NCBI GenBank assembly: GCA_017409345.1
Contig: JAFQSX010000037.1
Coordinates: forward strand, 1 to 63,592
Source: Muribaculaceae bacterium
GTDB lineage: Bacteria > Bacteroidota > Bacteroidia > Bacteroidales > Muribaculaceae
Reading direction: 5' to 3'
DNA: 63,592 nucleotides
The notes beneath the pieces are model-generated. The model was not told where the DNA came from. It did not search any database and saw nothing but the letters and a program-made list of their open reading frames with translations. How positions within the stretch are numbered: the first letter of the stretch is position 1; every line of letters starts with the position of its first letter. Positions 46,405 through 54,966 of the stretch are shown here, in pieces. Made by a program: the position numbers and the translations under genes.

Positions 46405-47934
46405 ATGCCAATTAATAGAATTAGAGAAAAAATAAACATAATTGAGGAACAAGAGGAGAACAATCAATATAACATTGATAGAGTAGTAAATAGTATAATA
46501 AGATTATACAATAAAAAATCGTTAGTTCCTGTGATTTGCGAAGATATGTATGAGTATATTAATCCAGAAACTAATGAACACCAATCATTACATTCTTATT
46601 TGATAGAAAAGGTTGTCGAACAGGTTATCAAACAGAATGATTCATTATCATTAACTGAAACAGAACTAAATGATATAGTGAATGGTGGTTATTATGGAAT
46701 GTCATTGTTAAGAGAAAAGATTAGACGAGAAATCTTTGAGGAAATTCATAGTGCTATATTTGATAATAATGTTAATATTAATGAAGGAATCCATTTGAAA
46801 CAAGAAGTTCAAGAATTTTTAAAAGTGTGTAAATTTCCATTAATAGTAACGACGTGTTGTTTTCCAATAATTGAGAAAGAATTAAAAAACTATACTAGTT
46901 ATTGGTGTGAACTTGAACAAAAAAATGATGAAAAACTACAAGATAGATGTGTCTATCATCTATTTGGGGAGGCGCAATCGAATACCCCAGATTGGGGATA
47001 TGATGAAAAACGATTGTTGAAATTTTTGAAAAATATATATACAGATGATTATTCTCTTAAAAATCTCACATCTGCAATAAATAGCAGACCTCAAAAAACG
47101 CTATTTGTAATGGGTAATCATGCTCCTGATTGGTTGTTCCGGTTTATTCTAACTCCAATTTATGGTGATGATTTATATAACGATGGAAAAGGTTTTTATA
47201 TGAATGAAGATGTTCGTAAAAAGGAAGCCACTTTAAGCCAGTTTTTACGTGATATTCATTTTGAACAAGAATCCCAATTGAAGGAGGTCTTGATAACAGT
47301 TACGAATAAAATTAGTAGTCAAAATAATAATCAGACGGAAGGGCAAAATGATAAAAGAAAACCACATGGATTTGAATATGATTTCTTTGTAGCTCATGCA
47401 AGTGAAGATAATGAAACTGCACAAAAAATGGTGGAAGTTATGGAAGATAATGGGTTGAATGTGTGGGCAGATTTTAGACAGATAGTTGATGGTACATATT
47501 GGGATACAATAATAAAAGGACTGAAAAATTCGGCATATTTTATGCCATTAGTAACGGAGAATTATTTAACGAAGATAAAAAAGAAAGAAATGAAGGATAA
47601 AATTTTGTCGTCAAATGGTATCTCTGAAATTTCATTAGATGGGTCGGTTTGTGCGAATCTAAAAGGCTTAGATGGTGTTCAAATAGAATTATTGTTAGCT
47701 GAAAAATGGTTAGAACAAAATCCTAAAAAAACATATTCAATACCAGTAATATTAAAAGGGTCTGAATGTGTAGGTGAACCGATAACGTGTGGCAGAGTTG
47801 AGAACTGGGGAGTAGACTCAAAGATATTACCCAATAGTCTGTTTAAGGGGATTCAAATGAAAGAATTTGATGCTAATAATCCTCAATCGTTTGCATTAAA
47901 TTGGGGTAGATATAAATATAAAATAGAAGAATAA
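46405..47934 (+). CDS. SIR2-like / TIR fusion protein
   Basis: 509 residues, no signal peptide. Residues about 38-290 resemble the SIR2_2-type nucleotide-binding fold of bacterial immune proteins: FPLIVTTCCFPIIE, CVYHLFGEA (His of the HG position) and KTLFVMGNHAPDWLFRFIL. The usual GAGxS loop is not visible; IC-EDMYEY stands in its place, so NADase activity of this half is doubtful. Residues about 320-505 are a TIR domain (YDFFVAHASEDNETAQKMVE, VWADFRQIVDGTYWDTI), with the probable catalytic Glu at about 428 (VQIELLLAEKW) after an insertion. TIR domains can cleave NAD or make cyclic ADP-ribose variants. It is the first gene of the operon, 5 bases before the STAND gene. Confidence 0.82.
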   Translation: MPINRIREKINIIEEQEENNQYNIDRVVNSIIRLYNKKSLVPVICEDMYEYINPETNEHQSLHSYLIEKVVEQVIKQNDSLSLTETELNDIVNGGYYGMSLLREKIRREIFEEIHSAIFDNNVNINEGIHLKQEVQEFLKVCKFPLIVTTCCFPIIEKELKNYTSYWCELEQKNDEKLQDRCVYHLFGEAQSNTPDWGYDEKRLLKFLKNIYTDDYSLKNLTSAINSRPQKTLFVMGNHAPDWLFRFILTPIYGDDLYNDGKGFYMNEDVRKKEATLSQFLRDIHFEQESQLKEVLITVTNKISSQNNNQTEGQNDKRKPHGFEYDFFVAHASEDNETAQKMVEVMEDNGLNVWADFRQIVDGTYWDTIIKGLKNSAYFMPLVTENYLTKIKKKEMKDKILSSNGISEISLDGSVCANLKGLDGVQIELLLAEKWLEQNPKKTYSIPVILKGSECVGEPITCGRVENWGVDSKILPNSLFKGIQMKEFDANNPQSFALNWGRYKYKIEE

Positions 47935-47939
47935 CGGAT

Positions 47940-50279
47940 ATGGAAAGAATAGGTAATCCGTGGTTAGGATTGGCTTCTTATGAAGAAAAAGATGAATATC
48001 GTTTTAAGGGAAGGAACAAAGATGTCGAATGTGTTTTAACAAAACTTCAGCAGAATGATAGTTTAGTTTGTTATGCAGAATCAGGAGCCGGTAAAAGTTC
48101 GTTGATTAATGCCGGCTTAAGTCCTGCTATGCGACGGAATAGAATGTTCCCAATTCGAATAAAATTCACAACCGAAGAATATGAAGGGAAAAATATCCCA
48201 TTAAAAAAAGAAGATGAAACGATTGATTTTGATCAATTGATATTAAAAAAAATAAACCAATCCTTGGAAATATATAAACAAAATGTTTTAGAGATTTATG
48301 ATTTTGGTGAGGATTTTGCGATAAATTTTGAACAAATAGAACAATATAAAACAAAAGAACAATATAAAACAAAAGAACAATATAAAACAAATATAAATAA
48401 TGGTATTAGTAGTCTATGGTGGAAATTGCGAACTGAGACCATACGAATAACGTTTGGCGAGTATGACTATATTCCTGTTTTAATATTTGATCAATTTGAA
48501 GAAATTTTTAGTGCAACATGGACGAAAGAGTTCTTTCAATGGTTAGAAATATTGATGAAGGATGTTTGCCCAGATTCTGTAAGTATAGATAAAGAATACT
48601 ATAAAGAAGGACATAGAATCCCCAATAAGAAACTGTTTAAACTATTGTTGTCTTTAAGGTCAGAGTATATTGGTGAATTAGACTATTGGTGTGGACAAAT
48701 TACTTTTATACCTCAAATACAAAAAAATCGTTATTTTTTAAAGTCATTTACAAAAGAGCAGGCTATTGAAGTGATATCGGCTCAAGATCAAGATGATGAA
48801 ATTTCTAAAAAACTTAAAGAAGAAGCTAATATTATTGTAGATTGTATTCTTGATGCATCAGGGATGGAAAAAGGAGTCTCGGATATAAATGAAGTCCCAT
48901 CGGTTGCGTTATCATTAGTTTGCCATAGTATATATAATGAATGGGGCGAAAATGAATCATTTTCATTAAATAAATATAATCTTGATGACTTGATTTATGA
49001 TTTTTATAGGAATCAGTTAAATAGTATAGGGATTTCAGATAATTATCGGCATGTTTTAGAGACAGTACTTATTTCATCACAGAAAAAAAGATTAAGAATC
49101 CCTATCTCAGATTCTCGATTGTTTGGAATACAACAAGCCTTAAACAATCTCATTTCCCAACATATTATTAAATGTGAAAATATAAATGGAGAGAAATATA
49201 TTGAATTAGTACATGATTGCCTTGTACAAGCAATATATAAAAAAAGTAGAGAAGAAAGAAAAGATAATGTTACGAAAGAAAAAATAAATAAGAATATAGC
49301 CACTTTTTTTAAAAAGATAAATATAATTTTATTTATAATCGTAAGTATTACATCATATTTAGTATTATACCCCAATGTTGATTTTGCTAAGAGCGAAAAT
49401 GCAAGTATATTGGCAACCGGATTTGAACTAAATAATAAAAATCTAATCATAGATTCTGTAAATAAAAAAATAAGTCTACCCAAAGATAACGCATTTAGAA
49501 ATGCTACGTCCTTATCAATAAATGGAGGGGGATATAAATCGTATGAGAATGTTGTATATACTAATCCGTGGTATAATTATTATCAAACACACAACCCTTC
49601 TATATTTGAAGATATTCCTGATTTAGACAAGGAAATCAAGATGTGTAATTACGCTCAAAATGCAAAATCTATAGTAATTGGTGAGATTGATTCAATTTGC
49701 CATTTTAATTTTGGCCAAAATGTTCATCAAGTGATCTTCTTATCCCCAGAAATGGTAAAATCGATACAATGTCAAAATAATAGAACGCAAATATATGTGC
49801 CATATAAATATTTTGATTATTGTAGAGAATTAGCTGCTTTTGATGGGGTATCCTACAAAGAATTGGGAGTGTTTGAGACAATAAAAGAACGATTATGCTA
49901 TAATAATTTTATTTATAACGGGGAGTTTCGCTTTGTAATAAATATGATTGTTCCAATCGTAATAATTTTTATAATATTTATTTGTTTATTGAGACAATCA
50001 AGAATTGTGAAATTTAAATTATTTGTAAATATGATATTATATTTAATATTAACCATTTTACTATTTCTCAATTTAGATTATTGCTATCAAATAGGAGATA
50101 TTATATTTGTGCTTTTAATGTCAGTTTTTTTAGCTAGATGCTTTACTATTTATGATATATATAAAATGAGTAATAAATGGAAGTACTCTATTGTATATAA
50201 TAATAATTCAGATAAACAAAATGCGATAAATGTAAAAAAAAAGATTATTAAATGCAGGATTCTCCGAACGAGAAATTGA
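47940..50279 (+). CDS. membrane-bound STAND NTPase (nSTAND1-like), frame ends at an A9 tract
   Basis: 779 residues. It begins GNPWLGLASYEEKDEYRFKG, the usual entry to nSTAND1 modules. Walker A is AESGAGKSS at residues 46-54 and Walker B is PVLIFDQFEEIF at 179-190. The STAND helical part follows to about 430 (GEKYIELVHDCLVQAIYKK). A membrane segment lies near 460, a periplasm-like domain at 480-660, and three more membrane segments at about 665-750. STAND proteins are ATP-driven sensors that oligomerise on a trigger. The frame closes soon after nine consecutive A; the adjacent frame continues with coherent sequence, so the full product is probably a 923-residue fusion. Confidence 0.8.
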   Translation: MERIGNPWLGLASYEEKDEYRFKGRNKDVECVLTKLQQNDSLVCYAESGAGKSSLINAGLSPAMRRNRMFPIRIKFTTEEYEGKNIPLKKEDETIDFDQLILKKINQSLEIYKQNVLEIYDFGEDFAINFEQIEQYKTKEQYKTKEQYKTNINNGISSLWWKLRTETIRITFGEYDYIPVLIFDQFEEIFSATWTKEFFQWLEILMKDVCPDSVSIDKEYYKEGHRIPNKKLFKLLLSLRSEYIGELDYWCGQITFIPQIQKNRYFLKSFTKEQAIEVISAQDQDDEISKKLKEEANIIVDCILDASGMEKGVSDINEVPSVALSLVCHSIYNEWGENESFSLNKYNLDDLIYDFYRNQLNSIGISDNYRHVLETVLISSQKKRLRIPISDSRLFGIQQALNNLISQHIIKCENINGEKYIELVHDCLVQAIYKKSREERKDNVTKEKINKNIATFFKKINIILFIIVSITSYLVLYPNVDFAKSENASILATGFELNNKNLIIDSVNKKISLPKDNAFRNATSLSINGGGYKSYENVVYTNPWYNYYQTHNPSIFEDIPDLDKEIKMCNYAQNAKSIVIGEIDSICHFNFGQNVHQVIFLSPEMVKSIQCQNNRTQIYVPYKYFDYCRELAAFDGVSYKELGVFETIKERLCYNNFIYNGEFRFVINMIVPIVIIFIIFICLLRQSRIVKFKLFVNMILYLILTILLFLNLDYCYQIGDIIFVLLMSVFLARCFTIYDIYKMSNKWKYSIVYNNNSDKQNAINVKKKIIKCRILRTRN
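48339..48392 (+). repeat. in-frame 18-bp minisatellite in the STAND gene
   Basis: Three tandem copies of GAACAATATAAAACAAAA (last base changed in the third) encode EQYKTK repeats at residues 134-151. Copy number can change without breaking the frame. Confidence 0.85.
50234..50242 (+). other. nine-A homopolymer, likely frameshift or phase-variation site
   Basis: TGT followed by nine A and GATT. Removing one A (or adding two) joins the STAND frame to the downstream frame, giving VKKRLLNAGFSEREIE and then the rest of the C-terminal domain. Confidence 0.65.
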
Positions 50280-50712
50280 ATTGGATTTAGGCCTATTTAG
50301 AGGAGGAATGGTTAATTTAAATCGTATAAAAGAAAAAATATTATCAGCGAAACATATTATTCTAATCTTAAGTGAAACAACAAATAATGATGAAGATGAT
50401 AAATATTATGAAATTATAAGGAAAAACGTGAAATATAATTGTTTTATTCATCCCATTATTTGTGGAAAATATTCGGATAAAAGTGTAAATAAAATAAAAA
50501 AGATAAAAAGAGGATTTTTGTTAAAATCAATAGTTCTACCTGAAATTTGTGTTGAAGAAAAAGGCGGAGAAGAAATGTTGATAAACGGATTAAAGAGAAC
50601 CGGATTAATAAGATCTTTTAATAACGTGATTAAAGTATGTGTGTTGATCGTGTTTATCGTGTTTATCTTAAATTTTGTCTTGGTATTAATGGAAATAATG
50701 AATATAATATGA
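50236..50712 (+). CDS. C-terminal domain of the STAND protein, out of frame (TIR-like alpha/beta plus membrane helix)
   Basis: This frame opens just after the A9 tract and runs 158 codons. It has no convincing independent start; a TTG at 50281 and an ATG at 50308 are inside the domain. The sequence pattern (AINVKKRLLNAGFSERE, RIKEKILSAKHIILILSE, FIHPIICGKYSD) alternates helices and strands like a TIR or TIR-like domain; this is a weak call. It ends in a hydrophobic helix (VIKVCVLIVFIVFILNFVL). It is expected to be translated as a fusion with the preceding gene after slippage, or is a remnant left by a frameshift. Confidence 0.6.
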   Translation, partial: KKRLLNAGFSEREIELDLGLFRGGMVNLNRIKEKILSAKHIILILSETTNNDEDDKYYEIIRKNVKYNCFIHPIICGKYSDKSVNKIKKIKRGFLLKSIVLPEICVEEKGGEEMLINGLKRTGLIRSFNNVIKVCVLIVFIVFILNFVLVLMEIMNII

Positions 50713-50837
50713 AATTAGCACACTAATTGGAACTATCGCTATTAAATGTATACGGAAGCCATATATTGATTCAAGGGAATTTTAAGGCTGTAAATATTTA
50801 TAGTGATTATATGTTAGAGAGATGAGAAATATAGCAT

Positions 50838-51578
50838 ATGATAAAAAATAAAATATCAATGTATTCGCCAATATTGGCATCGGCACAATTGGCATTGGAG
50901 CAAGAAAATAACGATGTTGCGATTGCCAAGGTTAAGGAGTACGCACATAAAATGTCTCAATTTTATGAAAAAGGAGATGTCTCTTATGACGCAATTTGGA
51001 GTGCATATATTGGTGCCTACAATGCAAGTATAATATTGGGTAAAGTAGGCGACTATGAAGCTTTAGATTATGCCGAAAAAGCAGTTGAACTGTCGTATAA
51101 AATGTTTAATACGAATGGTTCCAACTATGATGCTATAGCTGTTGTGTCGGCATCGACATCCTTATTGTCAATTATTTTTCAAAAGGATACAAATAGCATA
51201 CCTTCGTGGAAGATTGATAATATAGATACAACTAAAATACGAGATAACGCAAGGGGTATAGCTCAGGAATTACGAACACGTTTCCCTAATGATAAAGAGG
51301 TCTTAGATACTATTGTTTTTTTTGACTTTATAGATACAGAATTTAGAGACGAAGAAGAAAAATTTAAAATTCAGGAAGGAGATGTCATAGATGTGATGAT
51401 GAGAGAAGTCATTGAAAAGAGTAAAAATTGGCAGTCTTATTCACACCGAATTGAAAAAGAAAAAGAACAACAGAAAAAGAAGGGTAGGCAAGAACGTCAG
51501 TTTAATATAATTCCAATTGTAGTTGCACTTGTGGTCATTATCGCATTGTGCTGTTTATATTTTTATTCAATAAAATAA
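50838..51578 (+). CDS. tail-anchored TPR-like helical protein
   Basis: 246 residues, no signal peptide. Residues 10-165 are helical with TPR-like spacing (VAIAKVKEYAHKMSQFYEKG, AIWSAYIGAYNASIILGKVG, EALDYAEKAVELSYKMF). A basic coiled-coil stretch (RIEKEKEQQKKKGRQERQ) precedes a single C-terminal membrane segment (IIPIVVALVVIIALCCLYFY). It lies 10 bases before the channel gene, so it is co-expressed and probably attached to the same membrane. I do not recognise the family. A 125-base gap separates it from the STAND unit. Confidence 0.65.
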   Translation: MIKNKISMYSPILASAQLALEQENNDVAIAKVKEYAHKMSQFYEKGDVSYDAIWSAYIGAYNASIILGKVGDYEALDYAEKAVELSYKMFNTNGSNYDAIAVVSASTSLLSIIFQKDTNSIPSWKIDNIDTTKIRDNARGIAQELRTRFPNDKEVLDTIVFFDFIDTEFRDEEEKFKIQEGDVIDVMMREVIEKSKNWQSYSHRIEKEKEQQKKKGRQERQFNIIPIVVALVVIIALCCLYFYSIK

Positions 51579-51588
51579 TATACTAAAT

Positions 51589-53793
51589 ATGAAAAATAAA
51601 CTTGTGAAAATTCTTACAGTAATTGCAATCGTAATAGGAGCAATGTGGCTGGGGCGAAAAATAAAATATTTGTTTCGACGTAGAGTAACTATTGACCGAA
51701 TGTTGGTTCAAGGGAAGTTTACGACAGTATTAAGACTATTAGGAGCAGTACTTGTACTGTTGGGTGTATTTACAGTGTTGTTAGATGTTTTGGGCTTTGA
51801 TGGCTCAACTCTATTTAGTAGTAATTCGGAAAATAAAGATTCGGGATTGTTATGGTCAGTAGTATATCATTTTGCCGATCCGGGAAATCAGCACATGGCT
51901 CAATCGGGAGTCGCTAGATTGATTGTGTTGCTGTTGGCACTGTCGGGTTGTGTGATATTAAATGGGATTTTAGTGTCAGCAATCATAGGATGGTATGAGC
52001 GCTTTGTGGATAAATGGCGTATGGGGTTAGCACGATATGATAAACTATTGGAACAATGTAATTTTGGAGTGATAATAGGAGGAAATGAGATGGTATTTGA
52101 CCTAATTAAGCAAATATTAGGTAATGAATCATTAGATTACATAGTTTTACAGACAAATCAAGATGTAGAGGCATTGCGAAAACAACTTTGCTCTTTCCTA
52201 TTACCAGAGGAAGAAAAAAAGGTGATAATTTATTATGGAGAACGAACATCACAAGATGACATTAAAGATTTACATTTAGATTGTGCAAAAATGGTATATA
52301 TTTTAGGCGAAAGCTTAAAACGAGGCTGTTGTGAAACAAATAGCGAGCAAAATCATGATGCATTAAATATGAAATGTATGCAATTAATCGTAAATTATTT
52401 AAATGATAGAAGTGTTGTCGATTCGTCAAAATTGATATGTTATGTGTTATTTGAATATCAAACAACATTCTCAATATTCCAATTTTCAGATATAAATACC
52501 CCAATAATAGATTTCAGACCAATTAACTATTATGAAATGTGGTCTCAACGAGTATTGGTAAATGAAAATTTGAAATTAGAAGAATTAAATAATGATGATT
52601 ATTTGCCATTAGAAGGAAAAAATCCTATAACACACGAAAGTGATGATTTTGTTCATCTAGTCGTTGTGGGAATGTCAAAAATGGGAGTGGCTATGGCTAT
52701 TGAAGCAGCACATATAGCTCATTATCCCAATTTCGTGAGAAATCAGACTTGTAAAACTCGCATTACGTTTATCGATAAAGAGTGTGATACAGAAATGCTA
52801 TATTTTCAAGGCCGTTTTAAGAGTATGTTTGATTTGGCAATGTGGCGATATGTAGAGAGCAAAGGAAATTATGAATTGTATAAGCAATCAAATGAAAAAG
52901 GAAATAAAGGAGGTTGGGAAAACTTAAATAAGTTTTCTGAAAATCATTATTTAGGCGAAGATTTTATTGATGTTGAATGGGAGTTTATAAAAGGTGGAAT
53001 AGAAACTCCTGAGATTCGAAAATATCTTGAAGAAGCTTCAGCTAATAGCCATGCCCGATTTACGTTGGCTATTTGTTTGCCTCAAGATTATCAAAGTATC
53101 GCTGCATCATTGTATCTTCCTAATGTGGTATATGAGAATGCAATACAAATTTTAATATATCAAAGACAAAGCAATTCAACTATAGAAAGCATATCAAAAG
53201 ATTTAATTTATGGTAAAATTAAAGCATTTGGTATGTTGGAAAAGGCATACGAGCATAACCTAATAAAAAAAATGTATGCTATAGCTGATAAATTAGGTAA
53301 AAAATATGATGAAATGTACCAAGAAGTGACTAAAGAATATGAGCAAGAAGACAAAGACTCAAATAAGCCAGTTGGTCAAACAGAAATCAAAAAACGTGGA
53401 AAATCAGCGGCAGCTAAGATGTGGAGCAATATTTATAATGCAAATACATTGTGGACAAAATTGCGAAGTGTAAATAGTCAAGATGGAACAATCAGCGAGA
53501 ATGATATCGATAAATTAGCAAGAACTGAACATAACAGATGGGTTGTGGAGCAGTTGTTGATGAGATTTAGGGCATTGACAAAAGAAGAGCAAAAACAAGT
53601 AGTTAGCGGAGATTTAGATAAAGATAAACTAAAGGGCGAAAAAATGGCTCATTTGGATATTTGTTCAACTGACAAATTATCTGAGATTGATAAAATAGTA
53701 ACAAAATATGATAAGGGATTTATTAAAATTATAACAAATATTATTACTGAAATATCTAATACTCAAAATATAGAAGATGAAAAAAATGAATAA
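51589..53793 (+). CDS. CASTOR/POLLUX-like ion channel with RCK-type domains and RyR-like C-terminus
   Basis: 734 residues. Membrane segments are at about 5-21, 46-68 and 108-135. The pore loop LLWSVVYHFADPGN (88-101) lies between the last two and resembles the ADxGN filter of CASTOR/POLLUX (DMI1) channels. Two Rossmann-like regulatory domains follow (NFGVIIGGNEMVFDLIKQIL from 158; FVHLVVVGMSKMGVAMAIE from 354), like RCK/TrkA-N. The C-terminal part (about 641-720: LARTEHNRWVVEQLLMRFR, then KMAHLDICSTDKLSEIDK) matches the bacterial RyR-domain pattern. The inferred role is a gated cation channel whose opening depolarises the cell. The ion and ligand are unknown. Confidence 0.72.
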   Translation: MKNKLVKILTVIAIVIGAMWLGRKIKYLFRRRVTIDRMLVQGKFTTVLRLLGAVLVLLGVFTVLLDVLGFDGSTLFSSNSENKDSGLLWSVVYHFADPGNQHMAQSGVARLIVLLLALSGCVILNGILVSAIIGWYERFVDKWRMGLARYDKLLEQCNFGVIIGGNEMVFDLIKQILGNESLDYIVLQTNQDVEALRKQLCSFLLPEEEKKVIIYYGERTSQDDIKDLHLDCAKMVYILGESLKRGCCETNSEQNHDALNMKCMQLIVNYLNDRSVVDSSKLICYVLFEYQTTFSIFQFSDINTPIIDFRPINYYEMWSQRVLVNENLKLEELNNDDYLPLEGKNPITHESDDFVHLVVVGMSKMGVAMAIEAAHIAHYPNFVRNQTCKTRITFIDKECDTEMLYFQGRFKSMFDLAMWRYVESKGNYELYKQSNEKGNKGGWENLNKFSENHYLGEDFIDVEWEFIKGGIETPEIRKYLEEASANSHARFTLAICLPQDYQSIAASLYLPNVVYENAIQILIYQRQSNSTIESISKDLIYGKIKAFGMLEKAYEHNLIKKMYAIADKLGKKYDEMYQEVTKEYEQEDKDSNKPVGQTEIKKRGKSAAAKMWSNIYNANTLWTKLRSVNSQDGTISENDIDKLARTEHNRWVVEQLLMRFRALTKEEQKQVVSGDLDKDKLKGEKMAHLDICSTDKLSEIDKIVTKYDKGFIKIITNIITEISNTQNIEDEKNE

Positions 53794-54076
53794 TAATTAT
53801 TTCCCCAATCCAGTAGATATATCAGATGTAGTTTTACCAAAAGAATTGGACGCATTAGTAGAATCTATCGCAAAGAATGTTCATGATGTGTGGGCTCAAG
53901 GTCGCATATCTGATGGTTGGAAATATGGCAAACAAAGAGATGATAAAAACAAATTGCACCCATGTTTAGTTCCGTATGAAGAACTACCAGAGGGTGAAAA
54001 AGAGTATGATCGAAAAACAGCAGTCGGAACCCTTAAACTCATAATAAAATTAGGCTTTAAGATAGAGAAAATATAA
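53777..54076 (+). CDS. stand-alone RyR-domain protein
   Basis: 99 residues, almost entirely one ryanodine-receptor-type (RyR) domain: LVESIAKNVHDVWAQGRISD, GWKYGKQRDDKNKLHPCLVP, YEELPEGEKEYDRKTAVGTL. The start overlaps the end of the channel gene by 17 bases (or 8 if the ATG at 53786 is used), so translation is coupled. RyR domains in animals are part of calcium-release channels and can bind nucleotides; in bacteria the role is not settled. It may be a soluble ligand-binding partner of the channel. Confidence 0.82.
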   Translation: MKKMNNNYFPNPVDISDVVLPKELDALVESIAKNVHDVWAQGRISDGWKYGKQRDDKNKLHPCLVPYEELPEGEKEYDRKTAVGTLKLIIKLGFKIEKI

Positions 54077-54120
54077 GCAACATTTCCCTATTAAATAAAA
54101 AAGCTGTATTGGATTTTAAG

Positions 54121-54909
54121 CTATTCAATAGATTTTAGATATATTTTGTCTAAGATATCGGCTAAAAATTCTTCAGAAATGTTTGAATTAATTTGAATTG
54201 GGACATATAGGCAGTTGCGTGTTTCACAGAAGTGAGCTATTTTACTGATAATCATTGATGCCCATTGATTATCGCAATTAAATAAGTGAGGGGAAATAAT
54301 AGGCACAAATATGCCTTTAGTAGTGGCAGTTTGAATTATTGGGTAGATATTGTTTTCTAAATAAACTTCTAATGCAGTCTTATATTTTTGAAATTCCCAA
54401 GTGGGTAAATTCTTTATGGTAGGGGCGTAATTTGCTTCAATACTTACGTTTTCTATGTGATATCCTTTTTCTGATAATTTCTGGGTTATATTATTTGCAA
54501 TAGTTTTGTCTTCATAGTGGTTAAAATTACATAATATTATTGTATTTCGTCTGAGTAATTTTGATATTTCCATTAAAATATTTGGCAAAGAATGAGTGAA
54601 CCCTTCTTCAATGTCAATCTCATATAGACGATTCTTATCTAATTGTCGAATATATTCTAACTCTTTTTTTACCCAAATACTTTCTTCTGAATTTTTAGAC
54701 TTACAATAAATAAATATATTTCTGGCTTCAATCTCTTTCTTGATAAATTCTTCTAAAACTTCATTATCATCATCAAGACATTTTAAATAAAACATAATAG
54801 GGTTGCAATTTATTACTTCTAAAACATCTCTAATCTTTCTAATTTTTTCAACATCTTTGTGAGAATGGGAAAGAAACACCGACAAGTTTGATTTTTTAGT
54901 GTCGTTCAT
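54121..54909 (-). CDS. double TIR-domain protein
   Basis: 262 residues, cytoplasmic. The first TIR spans about 8-120: LSVFLSHSHKDVEKIRKIRD, IKKEIEARNIFIYCKSKNSE, then IWVKKELEYI with the predicted catalytic Glu at 83. Residues about 134-255 repeat the alpha/beta pattern (RRNTIILCNFNHYEDKTIAN, GIFVPIISPHLFNCDNQWAS) and look like a second, diverged TIR. Its strand is opposite to the channel operon and convergent with it. It is the last gene after the Panacea pair, 57 bases downstream. It probably supplies NAD-derived signals or acts as NADase. Confidence 0.75.
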   Translation of the reverse strand: MNDTKKSNLSVFLSHSHKDVEKIRKIRDVLEVINCNPIMFYLKCLDDDNEVLEEFIKKEIEARNIFIYCKSKNSEESIWVKKELEYIRQLDKNRLYEIDIEEGFTHSLPNILMEISKLLRRNTIILCNFNHYEDKTIANNITQKLSEKGYHIENVSIEANYAPTIKNLPTWEFQKYKTALEVYLENNIYPIIQTATTKGIFVPIISPHLFNCDNQWASMIISKIAHFCETRNCLYVPIQINSNISEEFLADILDKIYLKSIE

Positions 54910-54966
54910 GATTTAATCGGTTGTAGAAAATATATAATTTCTTATTAAATAGTATTCTTTGTTGTG

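Noticed and set aside
50727-50825. 33-codon frame starting TTG between the STAND and helical-protein genes
   Set aside because: Too short, no ribosome site and no recognisable sequence; it may be a remnant but cannot be supported as a gene.
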